A stretch of 64,000 bases of DNA. It comes from Leptospira meyeri. Lineage in GTDB: Bacteria; Spirochaetota; Leptospiria; Leptospirales; Leptospiraceae. Under the pieces are notes generated by a model. The model had not been told where the DNA came from. It ran no database searches and was given only the letters and a program-made list of their open reading frames with translations. Within the stretch, counting starts at the first letter, position 1; the number at the start of each line of letters is the position of its first letter. Position numbers and translations under genes: made by a program. This document shows, one piece after another, positions 47,082-56,482 of the stretch. The stretch is from the NCBI RefSeq assembly GCF_004368965.1, contig NZ_SORO01000001.1:2016001-2080000 (forward strand), read 5' to 3'.

Positions 47082-47102
47082 CCCGCCTATCGGCGGGTTT
47101 TC
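47082..47102 (+). terminator. Rho-independent terminator before the ABC-F gene
   Basis: CCCGCC (47082-47087) and GGCGGG (47092-47097) pair around TATC and are followed by TTTTCAC. It ends the small charged protein's transcript. The start of the ABC-F gene (TTG 47110) lies only 12 bases after the stem, so its right arm could double as that gene's ribosome site. Confidence 0.8.
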
Positions 47103-47109
47103 ACATGCC

Positions 47110-49050
47110 TTGATCCAATTCATCCAAATCCACCAACACTTCGGCCCCAAAGTCCTTTTTGAGGGTTTTAGCTGGCATATCAAACCCGGTTGTCGCGTAG
47201 CGATTGTCGGACCCAATGGCTCCGGAAAAACCACCCTTTTCCAAATGGCAGCAGGAAAGATGAAACCCGAATCCGGGGAAGTCATTCGCTCCAAAAATAC
47301 GGTCCTTTCTCTTTTCCAACAGATCCCAGAATTCAGTCCCGAAACTTCGGTGATTGATACGGTCCTCGATGAAAACAATCTCTATGCCGAATATGATGGA
47401 AAACGAAAACTAATCGAATCCAAATTTGAAACGATCGATCACGAAGATCCTGCTTTTGAAGATTTACTCCACGAACAAAGTGATTTAGAAGAATTTGCCC
47501 ACTTACACGACTTACACGGTCTAGAAGCCCGTGCAAAAAAAATTCTTTCTGGACTTGGATTTTCTACGGCTGACTTCATTCGGAAAACCAAAGAATTTTC
47601 TCCCGGTTACCACCACCGCATTGGTCTAGCCATTGCCCTCCTCAATCCACATAATTTATTACTTCTAGATGAACCCACAAACCATTTGGATGATAAAACC
47701 AAATCTTGGTTAGCTGACTTTTTAGTATCCCAAAACCAAGCCTTTGTTCTTGTGACTCACGATCCAGAATTTTTAAACCAAACGGTTGATACCATCATTG
47801 AAATCAATCCTCATGGTACTTTTGAATTCCAAGGAAGTTTGGAAGAATTTTTTGAAGCTAAAAATGAAATCCAAGAACAACTAAAAGCCCAATTTCAAAA
47901 AGAAGAAACCTATCTAAAAAGCAGAATGGAATGGGTGGAACGATTTCGTGCCCAAGCGACAAAAGCAAGACAAGTCCAATCGGTCATCAAACGGTTGGAA
48001 AAAAGAGACAAGTTAGAAAATCCAGAAGAATCGTTCTGGAACCAAAAACCTGATTACCAATTCCAATTTGTTCCTTCTAGTAATATCATCCTCCGTTTAG
48101 AAAATGCTTCTTTTTCTTATCCTGATAAAAATACAGGTGAGAAAAAAACCATCTTTGAAAATGCAGAAATCGAAATTTCTGCAGGCGACAAAGTGGCGTT
48201 AGTTGGCCCGAATGGAGCCGGAAAATCTACACTTATGCGTTGTCTTTTGGAGAGGCACAAGTTGGATTCTGGTTCTCTCTATTATGGACCGAAAACCAAA
48301 TTAGGTTACTTTTCCCAAACACATGGGGAAGACCTGGACGAAACTCTGAACCTAGTCGAAACCGTAATCAAAAAATACCCGGAACTAAGTGAAGAAAGGG
48401 CAAGAACTCTCCTCGGACATTTTGCTTTTCCTGGAGATGGAGTTTTTAAATCCGTAAAACATCTATCAGGTGGAGAGCAGAGTCGTCTTCGTTTGGCTCT
48501 TCTTGTGAACCATCCGACTAATTGCCTATTTTTAGATGAGCCCACAAACCATTTGGACATTGTGATTCGGGAAGCGGTCAAACGGGCCCTGATTGATTTT
48601 CCAGGGAGCCTCCTCATCATCAGTCACGATCCCGATTTTATGAAGGGACTTTGCAATCGCACCTTCCAACTCTCTGGTGGAGTGTTACAAAACCTAAATT
48701 GTAGTTTTGACGACTACCTCAAGTTCCACAAAGAAGACGCAATAGAATCTCCTATTCAGAATACCGCCGGCAAATCTAAAATTGAAGAAAAAAAAGCCAA
48801 TCCGCAAGCCAGCAAAAACAAACGAAAAAAATTAGAGAAAGAAATTTCAGATTTGGAAGTCCAAATAGAGAGACTGGAAAAAAATAAAAAGGACAAAGAG
48901 GAACTTTTACAAGATCCAGAGTTCTTTAAAAACAGAAGTTTTCAGTTGGAAATGGACACTTATAACGATATTAAAAGAGAGATTGCCCTCCTCACGAAAC
49001 GTTGGGAGGATGTAACGATAGAACTAGAGGAAATGGGCGGAGTCACATAA
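47110..49050 (+). CDS. ABC-F ATP-binding protein (Uup-like)
   Basis: A 646-residue soluble protein with two ATP-binding cassettes and no membrane part. Walker A sites are GPNGSGKTT near 34 and GPNGAGKST near 364. Signatures are FSPGYHHRIGLA, degenerate, and LSGGEQSRLRLA. Walker B is LLLLDEPTNHLDD and CLFLDEPTNHLDI. The linker has the RAQATKARQVQSVIKRLEKR region that reaches the ribosomal P-site tRNA. The C-terminal coiled coil (KKLEKEISDLEVQIERLEK) is as in Uup. ABC-F proteins act on ribosomes in translation quality control or antibiotic protection. The start is TTG at 47110. The stop overlaps the rhodanese gene by one base (TAATG). Confidence 0.92.
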   Translation: MIQFIQIHQHFGPKVLFEGFSWHIKPGCRVAIVGPNGSGKTTLFQMAAGKMKPESGEVIRSKNTVLSLFQQIPEFSPETSVIDTVLDENNLYAEYDGKRKLIESKFETIDHEDPAFEDLLHEQSDLEEFAHLHDLHGLEARAKKILSGLGFSTADFIRKTKEFSPGYHHRIGLAIALLNPHNLLLLDEPTNHLDDKTKSWLADFLVSQNQAFVLVTHDPEFLNQTVDTIIEINPHGTFEFQGSLEEFFEAKNEIQEQLKAQFQKEETYLKSRMEWVERFRAQATKARQVQSVIKRLEKRDKLENPEESFWNQKPDYQFQFVPSSNIILRLENASFSYPDKNTGEKKTIFENAEIEISAGDKVALVGPNGAGKSTLMRCLLERHKLDSGSLYYGPKTKLGYFSQTHGEDLDETLNLVETVIKKYPELSEERARTLLGHFAFPGDGVFKSVKHLSGGEQSRLRLALLVNHPTNCLFLDEPTNHLDIVIREAVKRALIDFPGSLLIISHDPDFMKGLCNRTFQLSGGVLQNLNCSFDDYLKFHKEDAIESPIQNTAGKSKIEEKKANPQASKNKRKKLEKEISDLEVQIERLEKNKKDKEELLQDPEFFKNRSFQLEMDTYNDIKREIALLTKRWEDVTIELEEMGGVT

Positions 49051-49391
49051 TGGTACCGGAAATCGATGTAGTCAGTTTTAAAAAACGTCTAGATGCACGT
49101 GCAGAAGGAAAGGATGATTTTTTTGTATTGGATGTAAGAAATCCCAATGAACAACAAATTGCCCTTGTTCCTGGTACAGACAAACTCATTCCCGTGAGCG
49201 AACTTGCGGCACGGATCGAGGAAATCAAAAACCAAATCGATAAAGAAATTTTAGTGTATTGCCGTTCGGGCGGAAGGTCAGGAATGGCCTGTGGAATTTT
49301 GGCCCAAGCAGGATTTAAATCCTACAAAAACGTGGCCGGAGGGACCCTAGCCTATTCTGATTTAGTCGATCCAACCATGCAAAAGTATTAA
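49050..49391 (+). CDS. Rhodanese-domain sulfurtransferase
   Basis: A 113-residue single rhodanese domain from ATG 49050 in a TAATG overlap with the ABC-F stop; GGAG lies before it. Family marks are FFVLDVRNPNEQQIALVPG near 25-43 and the active loop VYCRSGGRSGMACG with the catalytic Cys. It ends VAGGTLAYSDLVDP. It should transfer sulfane sulfur in the cytoplasm. The longer reading from 49002 lies within the ABC-F gene and is rejected. DAHP synthase begins two bases after its stop. Confidence 0.93.
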   Translation: MVPEIDVVSFKKRLDARAEGKDDFFVLDVRNPNEQQIALVPGTDKLIPVSELAARIEEIKNQIDKEILVYCRSGGRSGMACGILAQAGFKSYKNVAGGTLAYSDLVDPTMQKY

Positions 49392-49393
49392 TT

Positions 49394-50443
49394 ATGAAAC
49401 CAACAGCCAATTTAAGAATTTTAGAACAACATAGTCTCATCCCACCTTCGGTCATCATGGAAGAACTTCCATTAACCGATGCAGCATCAGATGTCGTTGT
49501 CCGCACCAGAAGTGAAATTTCCGATATCATTCACGGGAAAGACAACAAACGTATGTTAGTTGTCGTTGGTCCATGTTCTGTCCATGACATTGGTGCTGTG
49601 ATGGAATATGCATCGAAACTCAAACCAAAAATTGAAGAGTTCAAAAACGAACTTCTCATCGTGATGCGAGTTTATTTTGAAAAACCAAGAACCACAGTGG
49701 GTTGGAAAGGCCTTATCAATGATCCCGATTTAGACGGATCTTTTCATATCAACAAAGGTCTCCAACTTGCCCGCAAACTATTGTTAGATTTAAACAACAT
49801 GGGAATCCCTTGCGGAACGGAATTTTTAGATGTGATTTCTCCCCAATACATTGCTGATTTAGTGGCTTGGGGTGCCATTGGGGCAAGAACCACAGAAAGC
49901 CAAGTTCACCGTGAATTGGCATCGGGACTTTCTGCACCCATTGGATTTAAAAATGGAACTGATGGCAATGTTCAAATTGCAGTGGATGCCATTCGTTCGG
50001 CAAGTTCTAGCCATCATTTTCTGTCAGTTACCAACCAAGGTAGTAGTGCCATCTTTCGCACAGCAGGGAATAATGACACTCATGTCATCCTCCGTGGGGG
50101 GAACAAAGGACCTAACTTTGATGAGGCGTCAGTCAATGAAGTTGGTGCTCAAATCGAAAAAGCAGGCCTTCCTCCTAAAGTCATGATCGATTGTTCCCAT
50201 GGCAATAGCCAAAAGGACTTTCGTAAACAGCCTGCTGTGATTGATGCAGTGGCTGAACAATTTGCGAAAGGCAGTAAACATATCTTAGGTGTGATGATAG
50301 AAAGTCATCTCAAAGAAGGGAATCAGTCCATCGATGCCAAACCTCTGACTTATGGCCAGTCCATCACAGATGCTTGTGTTTCTTGGGAAACTACGGTTCC
50401 TATGCTCGAAAGATTGGCAGAAGCGGCTAAGAAACGAAAATAA
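49394..50443 (+). CDS. aroG: 3-deoxy-7-phosphoheptulonate (DAHP) synthase, AroG/AroF type
   Basis: A 349-residue enzyme that joins phosphoenolpyruvate and erythrose 4-phosphate, the first step of aromatic amino-acid synthesis. Signature segments are VVVGPCSVHD near 55, RVYFEKPRTTVGWKGL near 92, WGAIGARTTESQVHRE near 159 and DCSHGNSQKDFRKQPA near 266. C-terminal SHLKEGNQSID and YGQSITDACVSWE match the metal and substrate site. The N-terminal extension resembles the feedback-regulated E. coli forms, but which amino acid inhibits it cannot be told. It begins two bases after the rhodanese stop, so it is co-transcribed. Confidence 0.95.
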   Translation: MKPTANLRILEQHSLIPPSVIMEELPLTDAASDVVVRTRSEISDIIHGKDNKRMLVVVGPCSVHDIGAVMEYASKLKPKIEEFKNELLIVMRVYFEKPRTTVGWKGLINDPDLDGSFHINKGLQLARKLLLDLNNMGIPCGTEFLDVISPQYIADLVAWGAIGARTTESQVHRELASGLSAPIGFKNGTDGNVQIAVDAIRSASSSHHFLSVTNQGSSAIFRTAGNNDTHVILRGGNKGPNFDEASVNEVGAQIEKAGLPPKVMIDCSHGNSQKDFRKQPAVIDAVAEQFAKGSKHILGVMIESHLKEGNQSIDAKPLTYGQSITDACVSWETTVPMLERLAEAAKKRK

Positions 50444-50454
50444 AACTTTTGTTA

Positions 50455-50497
50455 TTCGTTTGAGAGAAAGGGATCATTCAATTTCTTTTCAAACGAA
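50455..50497. terminator. Inverted repeat between convergent aroG and panB
   Basis: TTCGTTTGA (50455-50463) and TCAAACGAA (50489-50497) pair perfectly around 25 bases that contain a purine-rich and a pyrimidine-rich half (GAGAAAG and TTTCTT). It lies between the stops of two converging genes and may serve both as a terminator. There is no long T-run directly after it. Confidence 0.45.
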
Positions 50498-50512
50498 TTT
50501 AACTTCAGAATT

Positions 50513-51319
50513 CTAAGTATCAGAAAAGGCGTGGGCTTCCGATGGATACTCGCGTTTCGTAACTTCGCGGTGGTAAACATTCACCGCATCCTTCACTGGC
50601 CCACTCAAATTCCCAAACTTCTTTAAAAACTTAGGATGAAAGTCTTCATTCAGGCCCAGTAGGTCTTGCATCACAAGAACCTGGCCCGAAGTATACTTTC
50701 CGGCACCAATGCCAATCGTTGGAATCCGAATGGATTCGGTGATTTCTTTTCCTAAAGATTCAGGAACCATTTCGAGTAACAAAGCAAAGGCGCCTGCTTC
50801 CGCAAGTTCCCTGGCTTTGCGAACCATTTTGGAACGAGCCGCTTCCGTTTTTCCTTGGACACGATGTCCGCCGAGAGTGTGGACTGACTGCGGAGTGAGG
50901 CCCAAATGAGCAAAAACCGGAATCCCCGATTCTGTCATTCGGCGGGTGAGTTCGATGATAAATTCAGAATCACCTTCTAGTTTCACACAAGAAGCATTGG
51001 TTTCTTTTAAAACACGGCCAGCAGAACGAATCCCTTCTTCAATCGATGTTTGGTAAGATAAAAATGGTAAATCGGCAACGATGGTTTTGTCAGGAGCCCC
51101 TTTACAAACTGCTTTTGTATGGTAGATGATTTCATCCAGAGTTACGGGAAGTGTCGAATGATTTCCTTGGATCACCATTCCAAGCGAATCACCTACAAGG
51201 ATACAATCGATTTCTGTTCGGTTAAAAAGAGTCGCAAAGGTATAATCGTAACAGGTGATGACAGAGATGGGTTCTCCGGCATCGTACTTTTTTTTATACT
51301 GCAGAATAATGTTTTTCAT
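50513..51319 (-). CDS. panB: 3-methyl-2-oxobutanoate hydroxymethyltransferase
   Basis: A 268-residue enzyme that makes ketopantoate from ketoisovalerate and methylene-tetrahydrofolate, the first committed step to pantothenate and CoA. Family marks are PISVITCYDYTFATLFN near 17, VGDSLGMVIQGN near 42, HLGLTPQSVHTLGG near 133 and TIGIGAGKYTSGQVLVMQDL near 199. It lies last in a minus-strand operon, its start overlapping the folK end by 26 bases. The folate link is sensible, since PanB uses a folate cofactor. Confidence 0.96.
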   Translation of the reverse strand: MKNIILQYKKKYDAGEPISVITCYDYTFATLFNRTEIDCILVGDSLGMVIQGNHSTLPVTLDEIIYHTKAVCKGAPDKTIVADLPFLSYQTSIEEGIRSAGRVLKETNASCVKLEGDSEFIIELTRRMTESGIPVFAHLGLTPQSVHTLGGHRVQGKTEAARSKMVRKARELAEAGAFALLLEMVPESLGKEITESIRIPTIGIGAGKYTSGQVLVMQDLLGLNEDFHPKFLKKFGNLSGPVKDAVNVYHREVTKREYPSEAHAFSDT

Positions 51320-51767
51320 GGTTTAGTTCCAAAAAGAGTGCATACACTCCAATTTCTCCCATATCAGTTAATAGTTGTTTAATGAATGGTCTTGAATAAA
51401 GCGAATGGTGAGGTAGGTGTAAAAAATCTGTTTTCATCACAACCGCTTCGTAGGTAAGAATATCGATGTCGATTTCTCTTGGGCCTTTCCAAGACCTACG
51501 TTTACGACCCAATTTGTCTTCGATTGCTTGGAGAGAATCCAATAAACAAGGAAGTGTAAAGGCAGAAGAAACCATCACCTTTAAAATTTGATTTAGAAAA
51601 TACGGTTGGTTGGTATTCTCGAGTGGGGCAGTTTCCAATCTTTCCGATTGTTTCAAAATTTGCACTTCTGGTAAGGTAGAAATTTCCCAAATTGCCTGGT
51701 CCATAAAATGGTGCCTGTCACCGATGTTCGAACCCAGAGACAAAAAGGCAATATTGGAATACTTCAT
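51294..51767 (-). CDS. folK: 2-amino-4-hydroxy-6-hydroxymethyldihydropteridine pyrophosphokinase
   Basis: A 157-residue folate-pathway kinase from ATG 51767, with AGAGGTAAGG before it. Marks are FLSLGSNIGDRHHFMDQAI near 7-25, ETAPLENTNQPYFLNQ near 45 and the HPPK signature RRSWKGPREIDIDILTYEA near 85. The late region LPHHSLYSRPFIKQLL is also typical. It transfers pyrophosphate from ATP to the pterin. The longer reading to 51818 is rejected because it enters the upstream ATPase gene. It overlaps panB by 26 bases and follows the ATPase gene by four bases. Confidence 0.93.
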   Translation of the reverse strand: MKYSNIAFLSLGSNIGDRHHFMDQAIWEISTLPEVQILKQSERLETAPLENTNQPYFLNQILKVMVSSAFTLPCLLDSLQAIEDKLGRKRRSWKGPREIDIDILTYEAVVMKTDFLHLPHHSLYSRPFIKQLLTDMGEIGVYALFLELNHEKHYSAV

Positions 51768-51771
51768 GGCC

Positions 51772-52641
51772 TTACCTCTTAACAAACTTAGTGCGGTAAT
51801 CCGGACACTTAAGTTCAATTTCCTTTGTCATTTCCATCAGACGGGAATAAATGCGACCTTGGCCTCGGTCTCTCCATTCAATGAGAGAGTGGTTCGAAGT
51901 AAGAAGGGTTAGTTTTTCTTGTTCATAACGACTATCGATGAGATCATATAACTTTCGATTGTTGAATTCGGATTCTTTTTGGACCCCAAAGTCATCAATC
52001 ACGAGTACATCAACGTTTGCAAATTCTCTTTCAATGGATCGTTCTTGTCCATGGGTTTCACTATCTGACTGGTACGTATCGCGAATGGCAGACAAAAAGT
52101 CTTTGTTCACTTTTGCATACTTACAAGTAATTCCATAACGAAAGATGAGTTCATTTAATATGACGCAAGCAAGTAAGGTTTTTCCAGATCCGGTCCCACC
52201 CCAAAGGTAAAATCCTTGTGGGGAAAAATCTGCATTTTTAAATTTATGAACCAGTTCGTTTGCCCAGTCGTGAGCAATGATAAAGGACATATCGGGATCG
52301 TTGGCTGTGTCTCCAATGTCGATATTGGACAAAAATTGGAAACGATACCTCGCAGGAATGTTAGCTTTTTCGACCAAATTCTCCCAATTGCGAAGGGAAA
52401 ACCGGGCATTATGACAAACACAAGGAAGCATTTTGTCCAACTTCCTATCAAAAGTCATAAAAGGGGCCTGCCCCTTCGACTCACAAGTGTTACAGTCGCT
52501 CCCAATACAATGGCAAAGGACAAGGGCCCCCGAACGAGAGCCACGAACATGTTCGGCTAAGGTAATTCCGACCCCACCACAGGTTTTGCACTGTGGATTT
52601 CCGTCCCGGATGGCAGTAATTTCGGATAAATTCATCTCCAA
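51772..52641 (-). CDS. DnaC/DnaI-like AAA+ ATPase with DnaJ-type cysteine cluster
   Basis: A 289-residue protein. Residues 18-77 contain four cysteine pairs (CKTCGG, LCHC, CNTCESKG and PCVC) in a DnaJ-like zinc-binding spacing. An AAA+ domain like DnaC/DnaI/IstB follows, with Walker A WGGTGSGKTLLA near 144, Walker B DVLVIDDFG and the region LLTSNHSLIEWRDRGQGRIY. It is probably a replicative helicase loader or related DNA-replication ATPase. IstB is unlikely because no transposase is near. The start is TTG at 52641 or ATG at 52635. It heads the operon with folK and panB. Confidence 0.82.
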   Translation of the reverse strand: MEMNLSEITAIRDGNPQCKTCGGVGITLAEHVRGSRSGALVLCHCIGSDCNTCESKGQAPFMTFDRKLDKMLPCVCHNARFSLRNWENLVEKANIPARYRFQFLSNIDIGDTANDPDMSFIIAHDWANELVHKFKNADFSPQGFYLWGGTGSGKTLLACVILNELIFRYGITCKYAKVNKDFLSAIRDTYQSDSETHGQERSIEREFANVDVLVIDDFGVQKESEFNNRKLYDLIDSRYEQEKLTLLTSNHSLIEWRDRGQGRIYSRLMEMTKEIELKCPDYRTKFVKR

Positions 52642-52844
52642 GGAGCAATCTTCTCGAATTCTCTAAGCTGTCAAGGAATGAGATTTTTTAGGCGATTCAA
52701 GACTTATGTCCCTTTAATGGGAAAAGAATCAGAAGAAAAAGTTCAAGATTAGGTTTTTTTCCTCATTAATTCGTTATTATTGACTCTTGCCATTCCGATA
52801 CTTTCATTGAAGAAATAGATAAACCTATTTGTTCAAAATATTGA

Positions 52845-53771
<927 letters not shown>

Positions 53772-53796
53772 TCCCGAAAACATCTCTTTCAATGAG

Positions 53797-53826
53797 AAAG
53801 CCCGGCTTTAACCCCGGGCTTTTTTG
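53797..53826 (+). terminator. Strong Rho-independent terminator after fcpA
   Basis: AAAGCCCGG (53797-53805) and CCGGGCTTT (53814-53822) form a perfect nine-pair stem, followed by further T residues, 26 bases after the stop. It fits an abundantly transcribed single gene. Confidence 0.93.
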
Positions 53827-53938
53827 TCTCTACTTCAAAAGAAATGAAACCCCTTAACTTTTAAGTTCTCATGAATCCATTTCAATCGAACTAAAAAAGT
53901 ATGGAACTATACTAACTCAACGAAACTAATTCTTCGAA

Positions 53939-56482
53939 TCATTTGATTTCTTTTAACACTGTCTTTGTTGGCATTCGAAAGAAACTAAATAGTCCGAGTG
54001 CGTATAAACTCACTGTTACCAAACAAATTCCTAAGAATACTAAACAAAGTTGTCCGTAAGGATACACACTTCTTAGTTCTAAAACCGACCGGTTGAGAAC
54101 CTCGTTGGATACAACAGCATAAACAAGTCCGAGTAAAAATGAAATCACTGAAACAAGTAAGGCTTCACGAAGGAAATGTTTTACCATAAAACGACTGTTT
54201 GCTCCAATCACTCGTAACAAAGCAAATTCTCGTTTCCGTTCCGATTGGCTGGCATATAAGGTTGTAAATACGAGAACAAAGGAAGCGGCCAAAATAAAAG
54301 CAGTCATAAGCGCCATCATCTGCGTGACCTTTTCCAAAATTCCCATAAAGGCTTGGATGGTTTTTTCAGTATCAATTACTGTGATATTGGGAAAACGGTT
54401 CACGATGGCCTTTTGTAATTGGTATCTGTTCTCACTAGAATCAATGAGTAAAGAAACAATATAAAACCTAGGAGCTTTCTCCAAAATTCCCTTAGAAAAG
54501 AGGACCACAAAGTTTGGTTTCATATCCGCCCAGTTCACCGAACGTAAGTTTGATATTTTTCCAGAAACTTCACGGCCCTGGACATTAAAAGTCAACTCGT
54601 CACCCACGCCCGCTTGTAAATAACCCGCAAAATCCCGTTCGACAGAGATTTCATTTCGCCCTGATTCACCCCACCAAGACCCTTTGGTTACCTCTTCTGT
54701 ATCATACAAATCATCTCGGTAGGATAAAAAGTATTCCCGGGTTCTTGCGGTGGCTCGCCAATTGCGGTCCATTGCATTTTTGATGGTATCTTCTTTTTTG
54801 ATGGGTTCTCCATTGACTTTGGAAAGACGAGCCCCAATCACAGGAGCTAAATATTGTTTTTCCACAGGAAAGGACTTAATGGTCGTTAGCAGGTCATTTT
54901 TTTGATTCTCTCGAATGTCCAAAAGAAATAGATTGGGTCTACGTTCAATCTCACGAGCACCACTCAATTCAAGTAAACTCTCTTGTAAGATGAGCGATAA
55001 GGTGAGGATAAAGAGAGCCGATCCAAGTCCGATAATAGAAAGCCTGAGGGCTCCTGATTTACGGGTTACTTTTTTAGTTACGAGACTCCATTCTTTCGAT
55101 AACCATCCCAGTTTGGATATTTTTGTGATAATGACTCCAAACAATATGTACAATCCGTATACAAGCACTGGCAAAGTTAACAAAACGAATGTAAAGAGAA
55201 TTCCTTTAAAAAAACTTTCTGTTTCGAGAACTGCAAGACTTGTAAACAAAAGATAAATCAAAAGAAAGGATCCAAATTGCCATTTGGATGTGGATAATTT
55301 GCCACTGGTTTGTGATTCCACTTCTTTTAAAGCAGCTAAAGGTTTTACCGATCTTGTTTCTAAAACAAGAGGAATGGAGATGAGCAAAGGAAGCACCACT
55401 CCCAGCACAACACTCCATAACAAAGATGAAAAAGAAAGTCCAAAGACAAGACCAGTATCCACTGAAATAAGTCCACTGATATCAGGTAAAACAGATTGGA
55501 TTCCGTATCCAAGAGTTAGTCCAAGAGTGGTACCAAAGATGGATAAAATTAAAATTTCAGCAAAAACCAAAAGTAAAATCACATTGGGTTTGGCACCAAG
55601 ACACATAAGGATCGCAATTTCATTTCGTTTTTCGAGTAACCGAGTCCTGACTGCTGTATAAACAGAAATGGCTCCTAAAAAAAATCCAGCGAGGGCAAGG
55701 AGGGCCATATAATCAAAAGTGTTTTTGATAAACTGTTGGGAGCCGGAATTGACTTCTGTATTGTGATAGATGGTTAAATCTTCTTTGATGAGTGCTTCAA
55801 ACTCTTTGTCCTTCCAATCCAAACTGTCTACCGTTTCTGGAAACTTCGCATAAATGGTATAACGAATCCGACTTCCTCTTTGCACAAGTCCCGTTTGGTT
55901 GGCGGTATCTCTCCGAATGATGGAACCTGGAGCAGAACCAACAAAAGACCCCACAGCGCCTGGTTCTTTTACCACAACACCAGCTAACACTAGCAAACTA
56001 TCACCCAACCGTACTCGATCGCCAATTTTTAGTTTGAGATTTTCCACAAGAGTCTTATCGAGTAAAACTTGGTTTGGTTTTAAATTGCGATAAGCAGCTT
56101 CCGGTTCGGTTTTCATTTCCCCGTAAAAAGGATAATTGGTCTCCACCGCTTTGATAAAACTTAAGGAATTCTCTTCACCCGATTCATTCGAAATCATCGA
56201 TAAAAATTGGATAGAGGCACTGGTTTCCGAGCCCTTTGGGAGGCTAGTTTCGACCAATTTTTCGGCTGTTTTGGTAATTTCTTGGGGGGATTGGAGGGCA
56301 ATATCGGCCCCCATAATCGATTTTGCCTCTCTTTTGATGGCATTTGCCGTATTGTCTTTGTAAGAATGGATTCCAATCACGGAACCCACGCCAAGAGTAA
56401 TGGAAACTACAATGAGTAAAGAATACCGAAACCTTGAAAAGAGCTCACGTTTCAGGTAAAATCGAAACAAAGAAACTTTCAT
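53939..56482 (-). CDS. FtsX-like ABC transporter permease (YbbP type)
   Basis: An 847-residue membrane protein with two FtsX-like halves. An N-terminal helix and extracytoplasmic domain (about 20-245) lead to helices near 250-360 (YMALLALAGFFLGAISVYTA). Further helices lie near 400-490. A second outer domain (about 510-700) and three final helices (MMALMTAFILAASFVLVFT to VFLGICLVTVSLYALGLF) follow. It resembles YbbP rather than LolC/E. Such systems may extract lipids or lipoproteins or flip fatty compounds from the inner membrane. It starts inside the ATPase gene's end (ATGA overlap), so translation is coupled. Confidence 0.87.
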   Translation of the reverse strand: MKVSLFRFYLKRELFSRFRYSLLIVVSITLGVGSVIGIHSYKDNTANAIKREAKSIMGADIALQSPQEITKTAEKLVETSLPKGSETSASIQFLSMISNESGEENSLSFIKAVETNYPFYGEMKTEPEAAYRNLKPNQVLLDKTLVENLKLKIGDRVRLGDSLLVLAGVVVKEPGAVGSFVGSAPGSIIRRDTANQTGLVQRGSRIRYTIYAKFPETVDSLDWKDKEFEALIKEDLTIYHNTEVNSGSQQFIKNTFDYMALLALAGFFLGAISVYTAVRTRLLEKRNEIAILMCLGAKPNVILLLVFAEILILSIFGTTLGLTLGYGIQSVLPDISGLISVDTGLVFGLSFSSLLWSVVLGVVLPLLISIPLVLETRSVKPLAALKEVESQTSGKLSTSKWQFGSFLLIYLLFTSLAVLETESFFKGILFTFVLLTLPVLVYGLYILFGVIITKISKLGWLSKEWSLVTKKVTRKSGALRLSIIGLGSALFILTLSLILQESLLELSGAREIERRPNLFLLDIRENQKNDLLTTIKSFPVEKQYLAPVIGARLSKVNGEPIKKEDTIKNAMDRNWRATARTREYFLSYRDDLYDTEEVTKGSWWGESGRNEISVERDFAGYLQAGVGDELTFNVQGREVSGKISNLRSVNWADMKPNFVVLFSKGILEKAPRFYIVSLLIDSSENRYQLQKAIVNRFPNITVIDTEKTIQAFMGILEKVTQMMALMTAFILAASFVLVFTTLYASQSERKREFALLRVIGANSRFMVKHFLREALLVSVISFLLGLVYAVVSNEVLNRSVLELRSVYPYGQLCLVFLGICLVTVSLYALGLFSFFRMPTKTVLKEIK

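Noticed and set aside
51772..52641. IstB-type transposition helper of an insertion sequence
   Set aside because: No transposase gene, terminal inverted repeats or target duplication is present, and the gene is in an operon with folK and panB.
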